Of a stretch of DNA of 45,491 nucleotides, positions 17,201 through 25,330 are shown one piece after another; position 1 is the first letter of the stretch, and each line of letters starts with the position of its first letter. The position numbers were made by a program, and so were the translations under genes. The stretch comes from an uncultured Clostridia bacterium. GTDB taxonomy: Bacteria > Bacillota > Clostridia > Oscillospirales > Acutalibacteraceae. Where the stretch lies: the NCBI GenBank assembly GCA_937912175.1, contig CALDOU010000025.1, positions 1 to 45,491 of the forward strand, in the 5' to 3' direction. Under the pieces are notes generated by a model. The model was not told where the DNA came from and made no database searches. It saw only the letters and a list, made by a program, of their open reading frames with translations.

Positions 17201-17705
17201 AAGGGACATGCCCTTTAATAGCACTTAAGTGAGCTATTGCCCCAAAATGATGTGCTTCTTGAGGGTTGTTTGCCGCAAGCATGGCATATCCTGTTTGTCT
17301 GCATGCGTAAATATCTGACTGGTCACCGAAAATCGAAAGAGCGTGTGCCGCAACTGTTCTTGCTGCTACATGAATAACTGATGGCAAAAGTTCCCCTGCC
17401 ATTTTATACATATTCGGAATCATTAAAAGTAATCCTTGAGAAGATGTAAATGTAGTAGCCAAAGCTCCTGACGAAAGTGCCCCGTGGATTGCTCCCGCAG
17501 CGCCCGCTTCAGATTGCATTTCCACTACTTCTACGTTGGTTCCGAATATATTTTTCTTACCATTGGCGGAATATTTATCCGCCACATCCGCCATTACCGA
17601 TGATGGTGTAATGGGGTATATTGCCGCAACCTCCGAAAAAGCGTAAGCAGCGTGAGCGGCGGCTGTATTGCCGTCCATAGTTGCGGTGATTTTGCTTTTT
17701 TCCAT
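14235..17705 (-). CDS. nifJ: Pyruvate:ferredoxin (flavodoxin) oxidoreductase
   Basis: Oxidises pyruvate and CoA to acetyl-CoA and CO2, passing electrons to ferredoxin: central to anaerobic metabolism and an oxygen-sensitive enzyme. It is 1156 residues in one chain, the usual single-subunit length. The N-terminal pyrimidine-binding domain has AAIYPITPSSVMAD (about 33-46). Two 4Fe-4S ferredoxin sites lie near residues 695-760 (CIQCGFCSYVCPHA and CTGCENCVAVCP). The proximal cluster/TPP domain begins at GACAGCGETPY (about 820) and continues through FGGDGWAYDIGFGG and YSNTGGQASKATP. The C-terminal PCINHGI supplies the last Cys ligand. GGGAG lies 8-9 bases before the ATG. It is the last gene of the minus-strand group proS to nifJ. 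Confidence 0.97.
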   Translation of the reverse strand: MEKSKITATMDGNTAAAHAAYAFSEVAAIYPITPSSVMADVADKYSANGKKNIFGTNVEVVEMQSEAGAAGAIHGALSSGALATTFTSSQGLLLMIPNMYKMAGELLPSVIHVAARTVAAHALSIFGDQSDIYACRQTGYAMLAANNPQEAHHFGAIAHLSAIKGHVPFLHFFDGFRTSHEIQKIELLDYKDLEKMVDKTELQKFRDNALNPETPSMRGTAQNDDVYFQNREACNLYYNKIPEIVEGYMNQINEIAKTNYKPFEYYGDENAEKVIIAMGSVCETIEETIDYMTSKGEKVGLVKVRLYRPFSADHLLSAIPKTVTKISVLDRTKEPGAIGEPLYLDVLAALKQSSILNLTVFSGRYGLSSKDTTPAQIVAVYKNMSSDTPKEKFTIGIEDDVTNLSLKIEKNINTIPKGTFSCKFWGIGSDGTVGAAKNTIKIIGDNTDKYVQGFFSYDSKKSGGVTISHLRFGDSPIKSTYYVDKADFVGCHTLEYIYKYDIINDLKPNGSFLLNCSWNKEKIEELLPDKIKKYIAENNINFYTVDSANISRDLGLGGRVNTVLQAAFFKITNIIEESKSLQLIKSALTSSYSKKGEEVVKINHLAAEAGMNSVKKISVPNHWKDIDVKDPVKNINSVKNKELQKFLNNVAIPINNKKGNELPVSAFVDCENGKIPLGTSAFEKRGTASFIPEWIPENCIQCGFCSYVCPHAVIRPAVLTDEELNHAPKVLKSKKMLGFPNLNFAIVVSSEDCTGCENCVAVCPGMKKNKALKMIENKKENSSQQVFNYCEKLPIKPEVFEKFKETTVKGSQFKKPLLEFSGACAGCGETPYAKLATQLFGDRMFIANATGCSSIWGGSFPSSPYTTNQEGKGPAWQNSLFEDNAEFGFGIALAQKAKQKSIITSVQNIIQDTKDENLKNICKQYITTLNNTQDNQLASKNLIEYLEINNRNLDISADLTQKILSNKKEISKKSVWIFGGDGWAYDIGFGGLDHVIASGENVNILVFDTEVYSNTGGQASKATPKGAIAQFAASGKKTPKKDLAAIAMTYGYVYVAKVALGADFNQCIKAFTEAERYNGPSLIIAYSPCINHGIKGGMKNSLLSAKQAVESGYWKLFRFNPERKNLNENPLQIDSKEPKISINEFLNTENRFKTIV

Positions 17706-17721
17706 TTTTGTTCTCCCAAAT

Positions 17722-18066
17722 TTATATTTTATTTACTATATTTGAACTTTTTAAAAATAATCGTGAGTCAAATCCTCCACGTTTATTCTTTTTTTCAATT
17801 CTTGTTTTTTCGATTTCTTCCAAAGTTATATTTTTTGCTTTTGCAAGGCTGATTATAACTTCGAATAAATCGGCAAGTTCTTCTATTAAATTTTCTTGTG
17901 AATTTGAATTTATAACTTCTTCACATTCCTCTTTTAATTTTTCATATAAGCAATTTATATATTTTTCATCGTTTAAAATTTCAGTTTCGGTTTGCCCGCC
18001 GTTTTTATCCAGTAATTCCGGGATTTTATCCCTAACCAATTTATTAAATGTTTTTCTTCCAGACAT
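17722..18066 (-). CDS. MazG-like house-cleaning NTP pyrophosphohydrolase (COG4997 type)
   Basis: 114 residues, all-alpha. It begins TFNKLVRDKIPELLD, the signature of the small COG4997 family. The magnesium-binding motif EExxE...ExxD is visible as EECEEV...EELADL. The expected action is hydrolysis of non-canonical nucleoside triphosphates to monophosphate and pyrophosphate in the cytoplasm; the substrate is not known. AAGGAG lies 8 bases before the ATG. It sits 16 bp upstream of nifJ and 3 bp after the flavin-binding protein gene, clearly within one operon. Confidence 0.85.
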   Translation of the reverse strand: MSGRKTFNKLVRDKIPELLDKNGGQTETEILNDEKYINCLYEKLKEECEEVINSNSQENLIEELADLFEVIISLAKAKNITLEEIEKTRIEKKNKRGGFDSRLFLKSSNIVNKI

Positions 18067-18069
18067 GGA

Positions 18070-18444
18070 TTATTCTCCTTTAAATTCTGTTTTAAGAACC
18101 TTTACTTTAAATAATATAAAATTTTCTGAGGAAGCAGAAGAAAAATGTTTTTTTAATTTTGGACAAGTTTTAATCATTTTTTCTTTTATTGTTATATCAT
18201 TGCATATTGTTGCGCAGCCTGTAATTCTTAGCCATTTTCGCGTACCGTGTTTTACTGCAACAATTTGTATGTTTCCGTTTTTTATTATTTGTGCATATGC
18301 GTTGTTGGAAGTGTTTGTGGATAAATATAAATAACCGTTGTGTTCCATTACTGCGCCAAAAGGTCTGCCGGCGGGGAAGTCCCCATTATTTGATACGACA
18401 ATAAAATATCCGCATTCTTTTAAAAAATCATATGTTTCACTCAT
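18070..18444 (-). CDS. Pyridoxamine 5'-phosphate oxidase-family flavin-binding protein
   Basis: 124 residues from ATG 18444, which has AAAGGA about 8-9 bases upstream. A longer frame to 18513 would overlap proS and has no ribosome binding site. The split beta-barrel pattern reads FLKECGYFIVVSNNGDFPAG-RPFGAVMEHNGYLYLST, followed by AYAQIIKNGNIQIVAVK and RKWLRITGCA. Such small proteins usually bind FMN or F420 and reduce small molecules; the substrate is unknown. It is not the B6-making PdxH, which is longer. It starts 13 bp after the proS stop and is probably co-transcribed with it. Confidence 0.85.
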   Translation of the reverse strand: MSETYDFLKECGYFIVVSNNGDFPAGRPFGAVMEHNGYLYLSTNTSNNAYAQIIKNGNIQIVAVKHGTRKWLRITGCATICNDITIKEKMIKTCPKLKKHFSSASSENFILFKVKVLKTEFKGE

Positions 18445-18457
18445 GCCATATATCCTT

Positions 18458-19894
18458 TTAATACGCTTTTGCCCAGTAAACAAGGTGTTTTGCGTCTTTT
18501 CCGCATATTGCACACTTTGTGTCTATGCTTCCTTCTTCATCTTTAATACATCTTGAAGTGAAAGCGGTTTGTTCTTTGCTTTTCTTTTCACAGGCTTCAT
18601 CTCCGCACCACATTGCTTTTATAAATCCTGCTTTGTTTTTTGCAATATTTTCAAATTCCTCAAAATTATGTGCCTCATGAGTCATTTTGTTGCGTCTTTC
18701 CAATGCTTTTTTATACATTCCGTCATGAACTTTTTGTAGTAGATCAGGTATGGCATTTTCCAAGTCGTCGAGGTTTACAAAAACTTTTTCCAAATTGTCA
18801 CGTCTGACGATTACGCACTGATTTTTTTCAATATCTTTCGGACCTATTTCTACTCTAATCGGTACGCCGCGCATTTCGTATTCGGAAAATTTCCATCCCG
18901 GGGACTTATCAGAGTCATCAAGTTTTACACGACATATAGAGGATAATCTTTTTTGTATCTCGTGAGTTTTTTCAAGAACTCCCTCTTTTTGCATTGCAAT
19001 AGGTATAATTATAACCTGAACCGGAGCTATGGCCGGTGGTAAAACAAGGCCTCTGTCATCTCCGTGTGCCATGATGATTGCCCCAATCATTCGGGTTGTG
19101 CATCCCCAAGAAGTTTGGTATGGGTTTTGGGGTTTGTTTTCGCGGTTTTGAAATTCTATACCAAACGCTTTTGCAAAATGATCCCCGAAATAATGACTTG
19201 TAGCGGATTGCAAGGCTTTTCCGTCATGCATCAATGCTTCTATTGTATAAGTTGCTTCGGCTCCCGCAAATTTTTCGCTTTCTGTTTTTTGACCTTTTAC
19301 GGCAGGAATTGCCAAAGCATTTTTAAAGAATTCATAATATACTTCCAGCATTTGCATTGTTTCATTTTTGGCCTCTTCGGGCGTTTCATGCAAAGTATGG
19401 CCTTCTTGCCATTGGAATTCAACGGAGCGTAAAAACGGGCGAGTGGTTTTTTCCCAACGCACAACGCTGCACCATTGGTTGTAAAGTTTTGGTAAGTCTC
19501 TCCACGAATGTACTTTTTTAGCATAGTGTTCGCAGAATAAAGTTTCGGAAGTCGGTCGTACACAAAGGCGTTCTTGCAATTTTTCATTTCCTCCATGAGT
19601 TACCCATGCGACTTCCGGCGCAAATCCTTCGATGTGATCTTTTTCTTTTTGAAGAAGACTTTCGGGTATGAACATCGGCATAGATACATTTTGGTGACCG
19701 AGTTCTTTAAATTTTTTATCAAGAATAGAAACCATATTCTCCCAAATCGCATATCCGTAAGGTTCAATTACCATGCATCCCTTAACGCTTGAATAGTCCA
19801 TAAGCTCGGCTTTTTTAACAATATCGGTATACCATTTGGCAAAATCTTCGTCCATTGAAGTGATTTCTTCAACTTGCTTTTTATTTTTAGGCAT
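18458..19894 (-). CDS. proS: Prolyl-tRNA synthetase, archaeal/eukaryotic-like type
   Basis: 478 residues from ATG 19894, with AAGGAG 9 bases upstream; the 13-residue longer frame lacks this. Charges tRNA-Pro. Class II motif 2 region: LCVRPTSETLFCEHYAK and WEKTTRPFLRSVEFQWQEG. Motif 3: TTRMIGAIIMAHGDDRG. There is no bacterial-type editing (INS) domain between motifs 2 and 3. The C-terminus has the zinc-like cysteines (CGDEAC, CAICGK) and ends in Tyr, as in the archaeal/eukaryotic form also common in Clostridia. It is the first gene of the minus-strand operon running to nifJ. Confidence 0.96.
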   Translation of the reverse strand: MPKNKKQVEEITSMDEDFAKWYTDIVKKAELMDYSSVKGCMVIEPYGYAIWENMVSILDKKFKELGHQNVSMPMFIPESLLQKEKDHIEGFAPEVAWVTHGGNEKLQERLCVRPTSETLFCEHYAKKVHSWRDLPKLYNQWCSVVRWEKTTRPFLRSVEFQWQEGHTLHETPEEAKNETMQMLEVYYEFFKNALAIPAVKGQKTESEKFAGAEATYTIEALMHDGKALQSATSHYFGDHFAKAFGIEFQNRENKPQNPYQTSWGCTTRMIGAIIMAHGDDRGLVLPPAIAPVQVIIIPIAMQKEGVLEKTHEIQKRLSSICRVKLDDSDKSPGWKFSEYEMRGVPIRVEIGPKDIEKNQCVIVRRDNLEKVFVNLDDLENAIPDLLQKVHDGMYKKALERRNKMTHEAHNFEEFENIAKNKAGFIKAMWCGDEACEKKSKEQTAFTSRCIKDEEGSIDTKCAICGKDAKHLVYWAKAY

Positions 19895-19931
19895 AAAAAT
19901 TCGCTCCTTAAAAGTTAATCGGTATCTTTTC

Positions 19932-19960
19932 ATTATATACCAATTTTTCTTTCTTTTAAA
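19932..19960 (-). promoter_or_regulatory. Promoter of the proS operon
   Basis: On the minus strand: TTTAAA (19955-19960), 17 bases, TATAAT (19932-19937), about 40 bases before the proS start. No T-box element is seen. Confidence 0.65.
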
Positions 19961-20068
19961 GCATAATTACCAAACCGTTTAATTAAAAATCAAAATCGAG
20001 ATAAAACGAGATAATTATATAAACAAAAAAGAAAACGCAAGAAATCGGTTTTGTAAATTAATTTTTTA

Positions 20069-20098
20069 TTGACAAAAGGTATGACTTAATGTTATCAT
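20069..20098 (+). promoter_or_regulatory. Promoter of rplM-rpsI
   Basis: TTGACA (20069-20074), then TTATCAT (20092-20098) after 17-18 bases. It lies 38 bases before the rplM start. Confidence 0.7.
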
Positions 20099-20135
20099 TT
20101 AAAAGTCAGATTTTAAATTTATAGGAGGAAAAAAG

Positions 20136-20579
20136 ATGTCTACATACATGCCAAAACACGGTCAAGTAGAACGTAAATGGTATATTATAGACGCTGCCGG
20201 TAAACCATTGGGTAGAACCGCTGTTAAAGCCGCAAATTTGCTTCGCGGAAAAAACAAACCGATTTTTGCCCCTCATGTTGATTGTGGCGATCATGTAATT
20301 ATCATTAATTGTGAAAAAGCTGTTCTTACAGGAAAGAAACTTACTCAAAAGTATCATTATCATCACACCGGATATATCGGTCATCTTAAGAGCGTAAGAT
20401 ATGATACATTAATGAAAACACATCCGGAAAAAGCTATGCATATGGCAGTTGAAGGAATGCTTCAAGATAACGCTCTTGGACGTAAACAAATCACAAGACT
20501 TCGTGCTGTTGTGGGAAGTAATCATAATCACGAAGCTCAAAAACCTGAAATATGGAATGATGCGGAGGGAAATAAATAA
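20136..20579 (+). CDS. rplM: 50S ribosomal protein L13
   Basis: 147 residues, typical for L13. Conserved KWYIIDAAGKPLGRTA near the N-terminus, then LLRGKNKP and the basic HTGYIGHLK region; the MLQDNALGR segment aligns with family MLP-N-LGR. AGGAGG lies 9 bases before the ATG. Its stop overlaps the rpsI start (TAATG), the classic L13-S9 pair with translational coupling. Confidence 0.97.
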   Translation: MSTYMPKHGQVERKWYIIDAAGKPLGRTAVKAANLLRGKNKPIFAPHVDCGDHVIIINCEKAVLTGKKLTQKYHYHHTGYIGHLKSVRYDTLMKTHPEKAMHMAVEGMLQDNALGRKQITRLRAVVGSNHNHEAQKPEIWNDAEGNK

Positions 20580-20980
20580 TGTATAACAAAACCCCTTTCT
20601 TTTACGGAACAGGAAGAAGAAAAAGCTCCGTGGCCAGGGTAAGGCTTTATAAAGGTAGCGGCAAAATAATTGTAAACGGAAGAGATATTGATGAATATTT
20701 CGGTTTAGAAACCCTTAAAGTTATTGTTCGTCAACCGCTTGTACTTACCGAAAATGAAAATAAATTTGATATAGTTTGTAATGTAACCGGGGGCGGCGTT
20801 GCAGGTCAAGCCGGTGCCATAAGACATGGAATTTCCAGAGCACTTTTGGAATGTGATTCCGAAAAATTCAAACTCGGTCTTAAAAAAGCAGGTTTCTTAA
20901 CCCGTGATCCAAGAATGAAAGAACGTAAAAAATACGGTCTTAAAAAAGCAAGAAAAGCCCCACAATTTTCAAAGAGATAA
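20579..20980 (+). CDS. rpsI: 30S ribosomal protein S9
   Basis: 133 residues. GTGRRKSSVARVRLYKGSGK at the start, TGGGVAGQAGAIRHGISRAL in the middle, and the conserved basic C-terminal tail ending in FSKR, which reaches the P-site tRNA. The start overlaps the L13 stop by one base; GGAGG is about 12 bases upstream. Confidence 0.97.
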   Translation: MYNKTPFFYGTGRRKSSVARVRLYKGSGKIIVNGRDIDEYFGLETLKVIVRQPLVLTENENKFDIVCNVTGGGVAGQAGAIRHGISRALLECDSEKFKLGLKKAGFLTRDPRMKERKKYGLKKARKAPQFSKR

Positions 20981-21078
20981 TATTTTTATTTTATGTGTTC
21001 GATTTTGTATATATGTGATTTTTATTTTTTCCCGAAAGGTGATGACAAATTATAGCAAATTTAATGCTGTAAATAATT

Positions 21079-21939
21079 ATGAGTGATTATGTAATTGTTA
21101 CAGATTCAACTGTGGATTTGCCTCTCGAAATTATAAAAAAGATGAATATTAAAGTATTACCTATGAAGGTAATTGTTAATAATAAAACTTATATGGAAAA
21201 TGAACTTGATATTCACGAATTTTATGTTCAGTTGAAAAACAAAGCCGAAGTTTCCACAACTCAAGTTAATCCTTTAGAATATGAAGACTTTTTTTCTGAA
21301 TATTTAAAACAAGGAAAAGATATTATTTATGTTTGTTTTTCTTCAGGCTTGAGTGGAATGTATAATTCAGCTTGCATTGCGGCGAAAAATTTAAAAAACT
21401 GTTATCCAAACAATAAGGTGATTGTTGTTGATTCTTTGTGCGCATCGTCCGGGGTTGGGTGTTTGGTTTATTCATTGGCTCAATTAAAAGAAAATGGTGC
21501 TGCGATTGAAGAACTTGAATCATGGGCAAATGAAAATAAACATAAGATTTGTCATTGGTTTATAGTGGATGATCTGTATTATTTAAAGCGTGGCGGAAGA
21601 ATTTCTTCTGCAACTGCAATAATCGGAAGCATGATGAATATTAAACCCGTGCTTTTTGTTGATGAAAACGGGAAACTGGCTTTGTCGGAAAATGTTCGTG
21701 GACGTAAAAAAGCTTTGGAGCTTATAATGTCTAAACTTGATTTGTGCGGTGATGCCATTAAAGGGCAATATATATTCATAAGCAATGCAAATTGTGAAGA
21801 TGACGCCAAAAATTTAGCCGCAAAAATCAAGGAAAAATTTGATGTTAAAGATGTAATAATAAATTCAATAACCCCGGTTATAAGTTCGCATACGGGGGCC
21901 GGAACATTGGCACTGATATATCCGGGTATTAAAAGATAA
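21079..21939 (+). CDS. DegV-family fatty-acid-binding protein
   Basis: 286 residues, the normal DegV length. It begins VIVTDSTVDLP, the family signature, followed by EVSTTQVNPLEYEDFF, CFSSGLSGMYNSA and the DLYYLKRGGRIS segment; the C-terminus has SHTGAGTLAL. Members bind a fatty acyl chain, and some (FakB) present fatty acids to the FakA kinase; no fakA is in the window. The ATG at 21079 has no close Shine-Dalgarno. A 14-codon frame (ATG 21042 to TGA 21086) overlaps the start, so coupling is conceivable but weakly supported. Confidence 0.93.
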   Translation: MSDYVIVTDSTVDLPLEIIKKMNIKVLPMKVIVNNKTYMENELDIHEFYVQLKNKAEVSTTQVNPLEYEDFFSEYLKQGKDIIYVCFSSGLSGMYNSACIAAKNLKNCYPNNKVIVVDSLCASSGVGCLVYSLAQLKENGAAIEELESWANENKHKICHWFIVDDLYYLKRGGRISSATAIIGSMMNIKPVLFVDENGKLALSENVRGRKKALELIMSKLDLCGDAIKGQYIFISNANCEDDAKNLAAKIKEKFDVKDVIINSITPVISSHTGAGTLALIYPGIKR

Positions 21940-21961
21940 ATAAAAGGAGGAAAATAATTTT

Positions 21962-22207
21962 ATGCCTAATATTAAATCCGCTAAAAAAAGAGTAAAAGTT
22001 ATCAGCACTAAAACTCAAAGAAATAAAGCGTATAAATCTGCACTCAGAACTGCAATAAAATTAGCTTTAGCTGAACATGCAGGAATGGAAGGCGAGGCTG
22101 TAAAATCTGCATTGAAAAAATTGGATCAAGCAGTTTCCAAAGGTATTGTTCATAAAAACACGGCAGCAAGAAAAAAAGCTGCTATAGCTCGTAAATGTAA
22201 AGCATAA
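21962..22207 (+). CDS. rpsT: 30S ribosomal protein S20
   Basis: 81 residues, Lys/Ala-rich helical bundle protein. MPNIKSAKKRVKVISTK and the C-terminal HKNTAARKKAAIARK are diagnostic. AGGAGG lies about 10 bases before the ATG. It is 22 bp after the DegV gene, same direction, and ends in a terminator. Confidence 0.97.
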   Translation: MPNIKSAKKRVKVISTKTQRNKAYKSALRTAIKLALAEHAGMEGEAVKSALKKLDQAVSKGIVHKNTAARKKAAIARKCKA

Positions 22208-22225
22208 TTAAAATTTATAAAATTA

Positions 22226-22261
22226 AAAAAGCCAAACGTGTTTAATTGCGTTTGGCTTTTT
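22226..22261. terminator. Bidirectional terminator between rpsT and the glycosyltransferase
   Basis: AAAAAGCCAAACG (22226-22238) pairs with CGTTTGGCTTTTT (22249-22261) across a 10-base loop. A/T runs on both sides serve both converging genes. Confidence 0.9.
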
Positions 22262-22289
22262 GCATATTGCTTTTAATTTATGAAATGTT

Positions 22290-23525
22290 TTATTTATTAA
22301 TTAGTGTTTTTATTAAATCCGAAATATTTTTTAAAGATTGCGATTTATCAAAATTTTCACAATTATCTTTCATGGAATTTAAAATTTTAGGTTCTGTAAG
22401 TAATTTTTGTATGGTTTGAGATATATCTTTTTTAGAATCCAGTTTTATTGCCATGTGATTATTTACTAAGAATTCAGCATTTTCTTCTTCTTGTCCGGGT
22501 ATAGCATCATAAAGTGCCATGGGTAAGTTGCAGGCCAGTGCTTCACTTATGGTCAATCCGCCCGGTTTTGTGAGTATTAGGTCAGAAGCCCCCATATATT
22601 TATTGACTTCATTAGTAAAATAAATTATTTTGGTTTTCTTTTCGTATAGACGTTTTTGAGAATATTCGACATGATTTTTTATTATTTTAGAATGTTTTAA
22701 AATTCGAGGGTGTTTTAATTTAAAAGTTAATTTTGAAATTTTAGATTTTAAAATGTTTTTTTGTTGGGGTTCTGTAGGATTAACCACATTTTGCATCTTT
22801 TTATATAGTTTTTGATTTTTTCCGGTTATAATTATAACCTGAAATTCATTTGGAATGGTTTTTAGCTGATTATACATTTTTTCAATATTTGCGAATCCAC
22901 AGCTTCCTGCCATAATAAGCAGTGTGGGGATGTTTGGATCAAAATCAAGATTTTTTAAAAAATCTTTTTTATTTGTTTTGGAAAAGAATGCATCATCTAC
23001 GGGAATTCCAAATGGATGAATTTTGTTAATATCCGCTCCCATTTCTATCATGGGGGTAATCATATTTTCATTGGCAATCACATATGCATCAACTTCATCG
23101 TTTAACCACGTTCTGTGAGGAGCGTAGTCCGTCATAATACACACAAGCGGTATTTGAATTTTATTTTTATATTTCAGGCGTGAAACCATTTCGGTGGTAA
23201 ATGGATGAGTTGTTATTATTACATCGGGTTTATGATTTTCAATCAATGGCAGTAGTTTTATGCTTATCAAACTGTTTGCTATTTCCACCAATTTATTTCC
23301 TGATTTTTTATTTGAGGATTTATACATCATTTTCCATAATAGTGGGTTTTTGATTGCAATATATTCATATGTTTCCGTAATTGTTTTGTTTAATAAAGGG
23401 TTTATATATTCCAGTGCATCGATTACCTCGGCGGTATTATTATTTTCCACCAAATAATCTTTTATGGCGTTGGCGGCACTCATATGTCCTCCGCCTGTGG
23501 AGGCAGATAAAATTATAGTTTTCAA
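22290..23525 (-). CDS. Processive diacylglycerol glycosyltransferase (MGDG synthase/UgtP-like, GT28)
   Basis: 411 residues. The N-terminal domain begins ILSASTGGGHMSAANAI (GGGH motif typical of the family). The C-terminal Rossmann half carries the sugar-nucleotide site LTKPGGLTISEALACNLPM and PGQEEENAEFL. Members use UDP-sugars to glycosylate diacylglycerol at the inner membrane face, making glycolipids or lipoteichoic acid anchors. Donor and product cannot be told from sequence by eye. The start is TTG 23525 with AAAGGAG 8-9 bases upstream. It is the last gene of the VanY-fmt-glycosyltransferase operon, 12 bp after fmt. Confidence 0.9.
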   Translation of the reverse strand: MKTIILSASTGGGHMSAANAIKDYLVENNNTAEVIDALEYINPLLNKTITETYEYIAIKNPLLWKMMYKSSNKKSGNKLVEIANSLISIKLLPLIENHKPDVIITTHPFTTEMVSRLKYKNKIQIPLVCIMTDYAPHRTWLNDEVDAYVIANENMITPMIEMGADINKIHPFGIPVDDAFFSKTNKKDFLKNLDFDPNIPTLLIMAGSCGFANIEKMYNQLKTIPNEFQVIIITGKNQKLYKKMQNVVNPTEPQQKNILKSKISKLTFKLKHPRILKHSKIIKNHVEYSQKRLYEKKTKIIYFTNEVNKYMGASDLILTKPGGLTISEALACNLPMALYDAIPGQEEENAEFLVNNHMAIKLDSKKDISQTIQKLLTEPKILNSMKDNCENFDKSQSLKNISDLIKTLINK

Positions 23526-23537
23526 ATTCTTGCTCCT

Positions 23538-24506
23538 TTAATCCAAAAAATGACTTTGTTTTGGATTGGGAATTATACCTAAAATAGTTTTATTACTAAG
23601 TCTATATCCTCTGGCAAAGTCCTCAGCCGGCATTCGTTTTTTACCTTCAATTTGAACTTCGACTAATTCCAAAGATGTGTGGTATCCACAACCTATTACT
23701 AATGGGTTGGTTGAAATAACCTTACCCGGGCTGTTGGAATAATGAGTTGATATTTTGGATTTATATATTTTAAAATTTTTTCCTCTTAAAAGTGTGTGTG
23801 CAATAGGCCATGGGTTGGAGCCTCTTATTAAGTTATGAATTTCTTGAGCTGATTTTTGCCAATCAATATCTCCCGTGATTTTGTCTAACGGTGGGGACAA
23901 TGTTGCTTCATCATCGTTTTGCGCAATGGGGTGAATATTATCTGATTCCAGTTCTCTTAAGGTTTTAATTAATAAATCTGCTCCGATTTTAGCAAGCCGT
24001 TCTTTTAATTCTCCAGAGGTTTCGTTTTCATTTATAAAAATTTTATCTTGCAATATAATATCGCCGGTGTCCAGCCCCTCGTTCATATACATTGTGGTAA
24101 TTCCGGTTGTGGTATCGCCGTTTATAATACTCCATTGGATCGGAGCGGCTCCGCGATATTTTGGAAGTAGTGAACCATGAACATTAATGCAACCGTATTT
24201 AGGCATTTCGATTATGTTTTTGGGAAGAATTTTGCCGTAAGCTACCACTACAATAAGATTTGGGGATAATTCTTCTAAAATTTGAGCGGTTTCGGGCGTT
24301 TTTAGTTTTTCCGGTTGAAAAACTTTTATTCCTTTACTTTCCGCAAAAACTTTTACGGGAGGGGGGGTAATTATTTTTTTTCTTCCTTGCGGTTTGTCGG
24401 GTTTGGTAAAAACCGCACAAACTTCATAGCCCGAATTTATTATGTTTTCTAAAGAAGGAAGAGCAAATTCCGGTGTGCCCATAAATAAAATTTTAAGCTT
24501 GTCCAA
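23538..24506 (-). CDS. fmt: Methionyl-tRNA formyltransferase
   Basis: 322 residues, normal length. Formylates Met-tRNAfMet with 10-formyl-THF for translation initiation. The N-terminal Rossmann part has LFMGTPEFALPSL; the formyl-THF site has NVHGSLLPKYRGAAPIQW with its catalytic Asn-His, and the downstream GLDTGDI supplies the Asp. The C-terminal OB-like tRNA-binding domain begins near 205. The start is TTG 24506, preceded by GAGG 10 bases upstream; the next ATG lies inside the conserved strand. The usual partner def (deformylase) is not adjacent. Confidence 0.96.
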   Translation of the reverse strand: MDKLKILFMGTPEFALPSLENIINSGYEVCAVFTKPDKPQGRKKIITPPPVKVFAESKGIKVFQPEKLKTPETAQILEELSPNLIVVVAYGKILPKNIIEMPKYGCINVHGSLLPKYRGAAPIQWSIINGDTTTGITTMYMNEGLDTGDIILQDKIFINENETSGELKERLAKIGADLLIKTLRELESDNIHPIAQNDDEATLSPPLDKITGDIDWQKSAQEIHNLIRGSNPWPIAHTLLRGKNFKIYKSKISTHYSNSPGKVISTNPLVIGCGYHTSLELVEVQIEGKKRMPAEDFARGYRLSNKTILGIIPNPKQSHFLD

Positions 24507-24531
24507 GTTGTTGTCACCTCAGGAAATTAAT

Positions 24532-25149
24532 TTATTTTTTTGAATTTAATTCGTAATATTCTTCAAGCGTAAGATTGTTTTTATAAATATATTCAGCCAA
24601 ATCTTCACCGACGTATCTTATGTGCCATGGCTCGAATTTCATTTGAGTTATATCTTCTTTACCTTTCGGATAGCGCAGTATGAACCCGAATTTGTGAAGA
24701 ACGGTATGGAGCCATGCGGTTTCTTTATTTATATTTCCGTTTTCGTCAGGAGCGATACCTGCCCATTTTCCCCCGCGAAATATGTCGCAGTCCATTGCCA
24801 GACCCGTGTTATGTTCGGAATATCCCGGCAGGCAAGCACTTTTTTGAGCAAATTCAATACCCTTTTTTTCAACAAAATAGTTATATTTGGTTTCTTGTTG
24901 TTTAAAAGAAAGATATCCGCTTGTAATACCTAATATTATTCCGTTTTCTTTGGCATAGTTTTTTAGTTTTTGAAATTGTTCGGCTGTCTTTTTTTCAAGA
25001 TAGGTTTTTCTTTCTTTTATTCCGAATGTGCGGTAAACGATTTCATTGTTTTTCACCGGATCGACTGCTATGATTTCAGGTTCTATTATTTTTTTAAAGT
25101 ATTCCTCATCAATACCATGCGTTTTGTTGACTAAAATTTGATAATCCAT
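24532..25149 (-). CDS. VanY-type D,D-carboxypeptidase (peptidase M15B), no signal peptide
   Basis: 205 residues from ATG 25149, which has GGGAGG about 9 bases upstream; the longer frame to 25218 would run through the promoter. Zinc carboxypeptidase motifs are clear: SGYLSFKQQ (family SGYRS), PGYSEHNTGLAMDCD (His and Asp zinc ligands in SxHxxGxAxD) and EPWHIRYVG (third ligand, E-x-W-H). It would cut D-Ala-D-Ala or D-Ala-D-Lac ends of wall precursors. No N-terminal signal or anchor is seen, odd for an enzyme acting on the wall; it may be cytoplasmic or the export route differs. First gene of an operon with fmt. Confidence 0.88.
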   Translation of the reverse strand: MDYQILVNKTHGIDEEYFKKIIEPEIIAVDPVKNNEIVYRTFGIKERKTYLEKKTAEQFQKLKNYAKENGIILGITSGYLSFKQQETKYNYFVEKKGIEFAQKSACLPGYSEHNTGLAMDCDIFRGGKWAGIAPDENGNINKETAWLHTVLHKFGFILRYPKGKEDITQMKFEPWHIRYVGEDLAEYIYKNNLTLEEYYELNSKK

Positions 25150-25189
25150 CTGTTGTTCCTCCCTTATTAATAATATTGTCGTTTGCTTT

Positions 25190-25218
25190 ATAATAGTAAA
25201 TTTATAAAATATTTTCAA
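25190..25218 (-). promoter_or_regulatory. Promoter of the VanY-fmt-glycosyltransferase operon
   Basis: On the minus strand: TTGAAA (25213-25218), 17 bases, TATTAT (25190-25195). It ends about 40 bases before the gene start. Confidence 0.7.
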
Positions 25219-25248
25219 CAGTATGGTACTTTAAAAATCATAATAAAT

Positions 25249-25278
25249 TTGATAAATATGGTTGTTTTGTAGTATAAT
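25249..25278 (+). promoter_or_regulatory. Promoter of prfA
   Basis: TTGATA (25249-25254), 18 bases, TATAAT (25273-25278). The prfA start is 53 bases downstream. It is back to back with the minus-strand promoter at 25190-25218. Confidence 0.75.
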
Positions 25279-25330
25279 TGATGTTGTTAAAACAATAGTT
25301 AAAGTTAGTTGTTTTTTGGAGGAATTTATT

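Noticed and set aside
21042..21086. 14-codon leader peptide overlapping the DegV start
   Set aside because: GAAAGG is only two bases from its ATG, too close; kept only as a remark.
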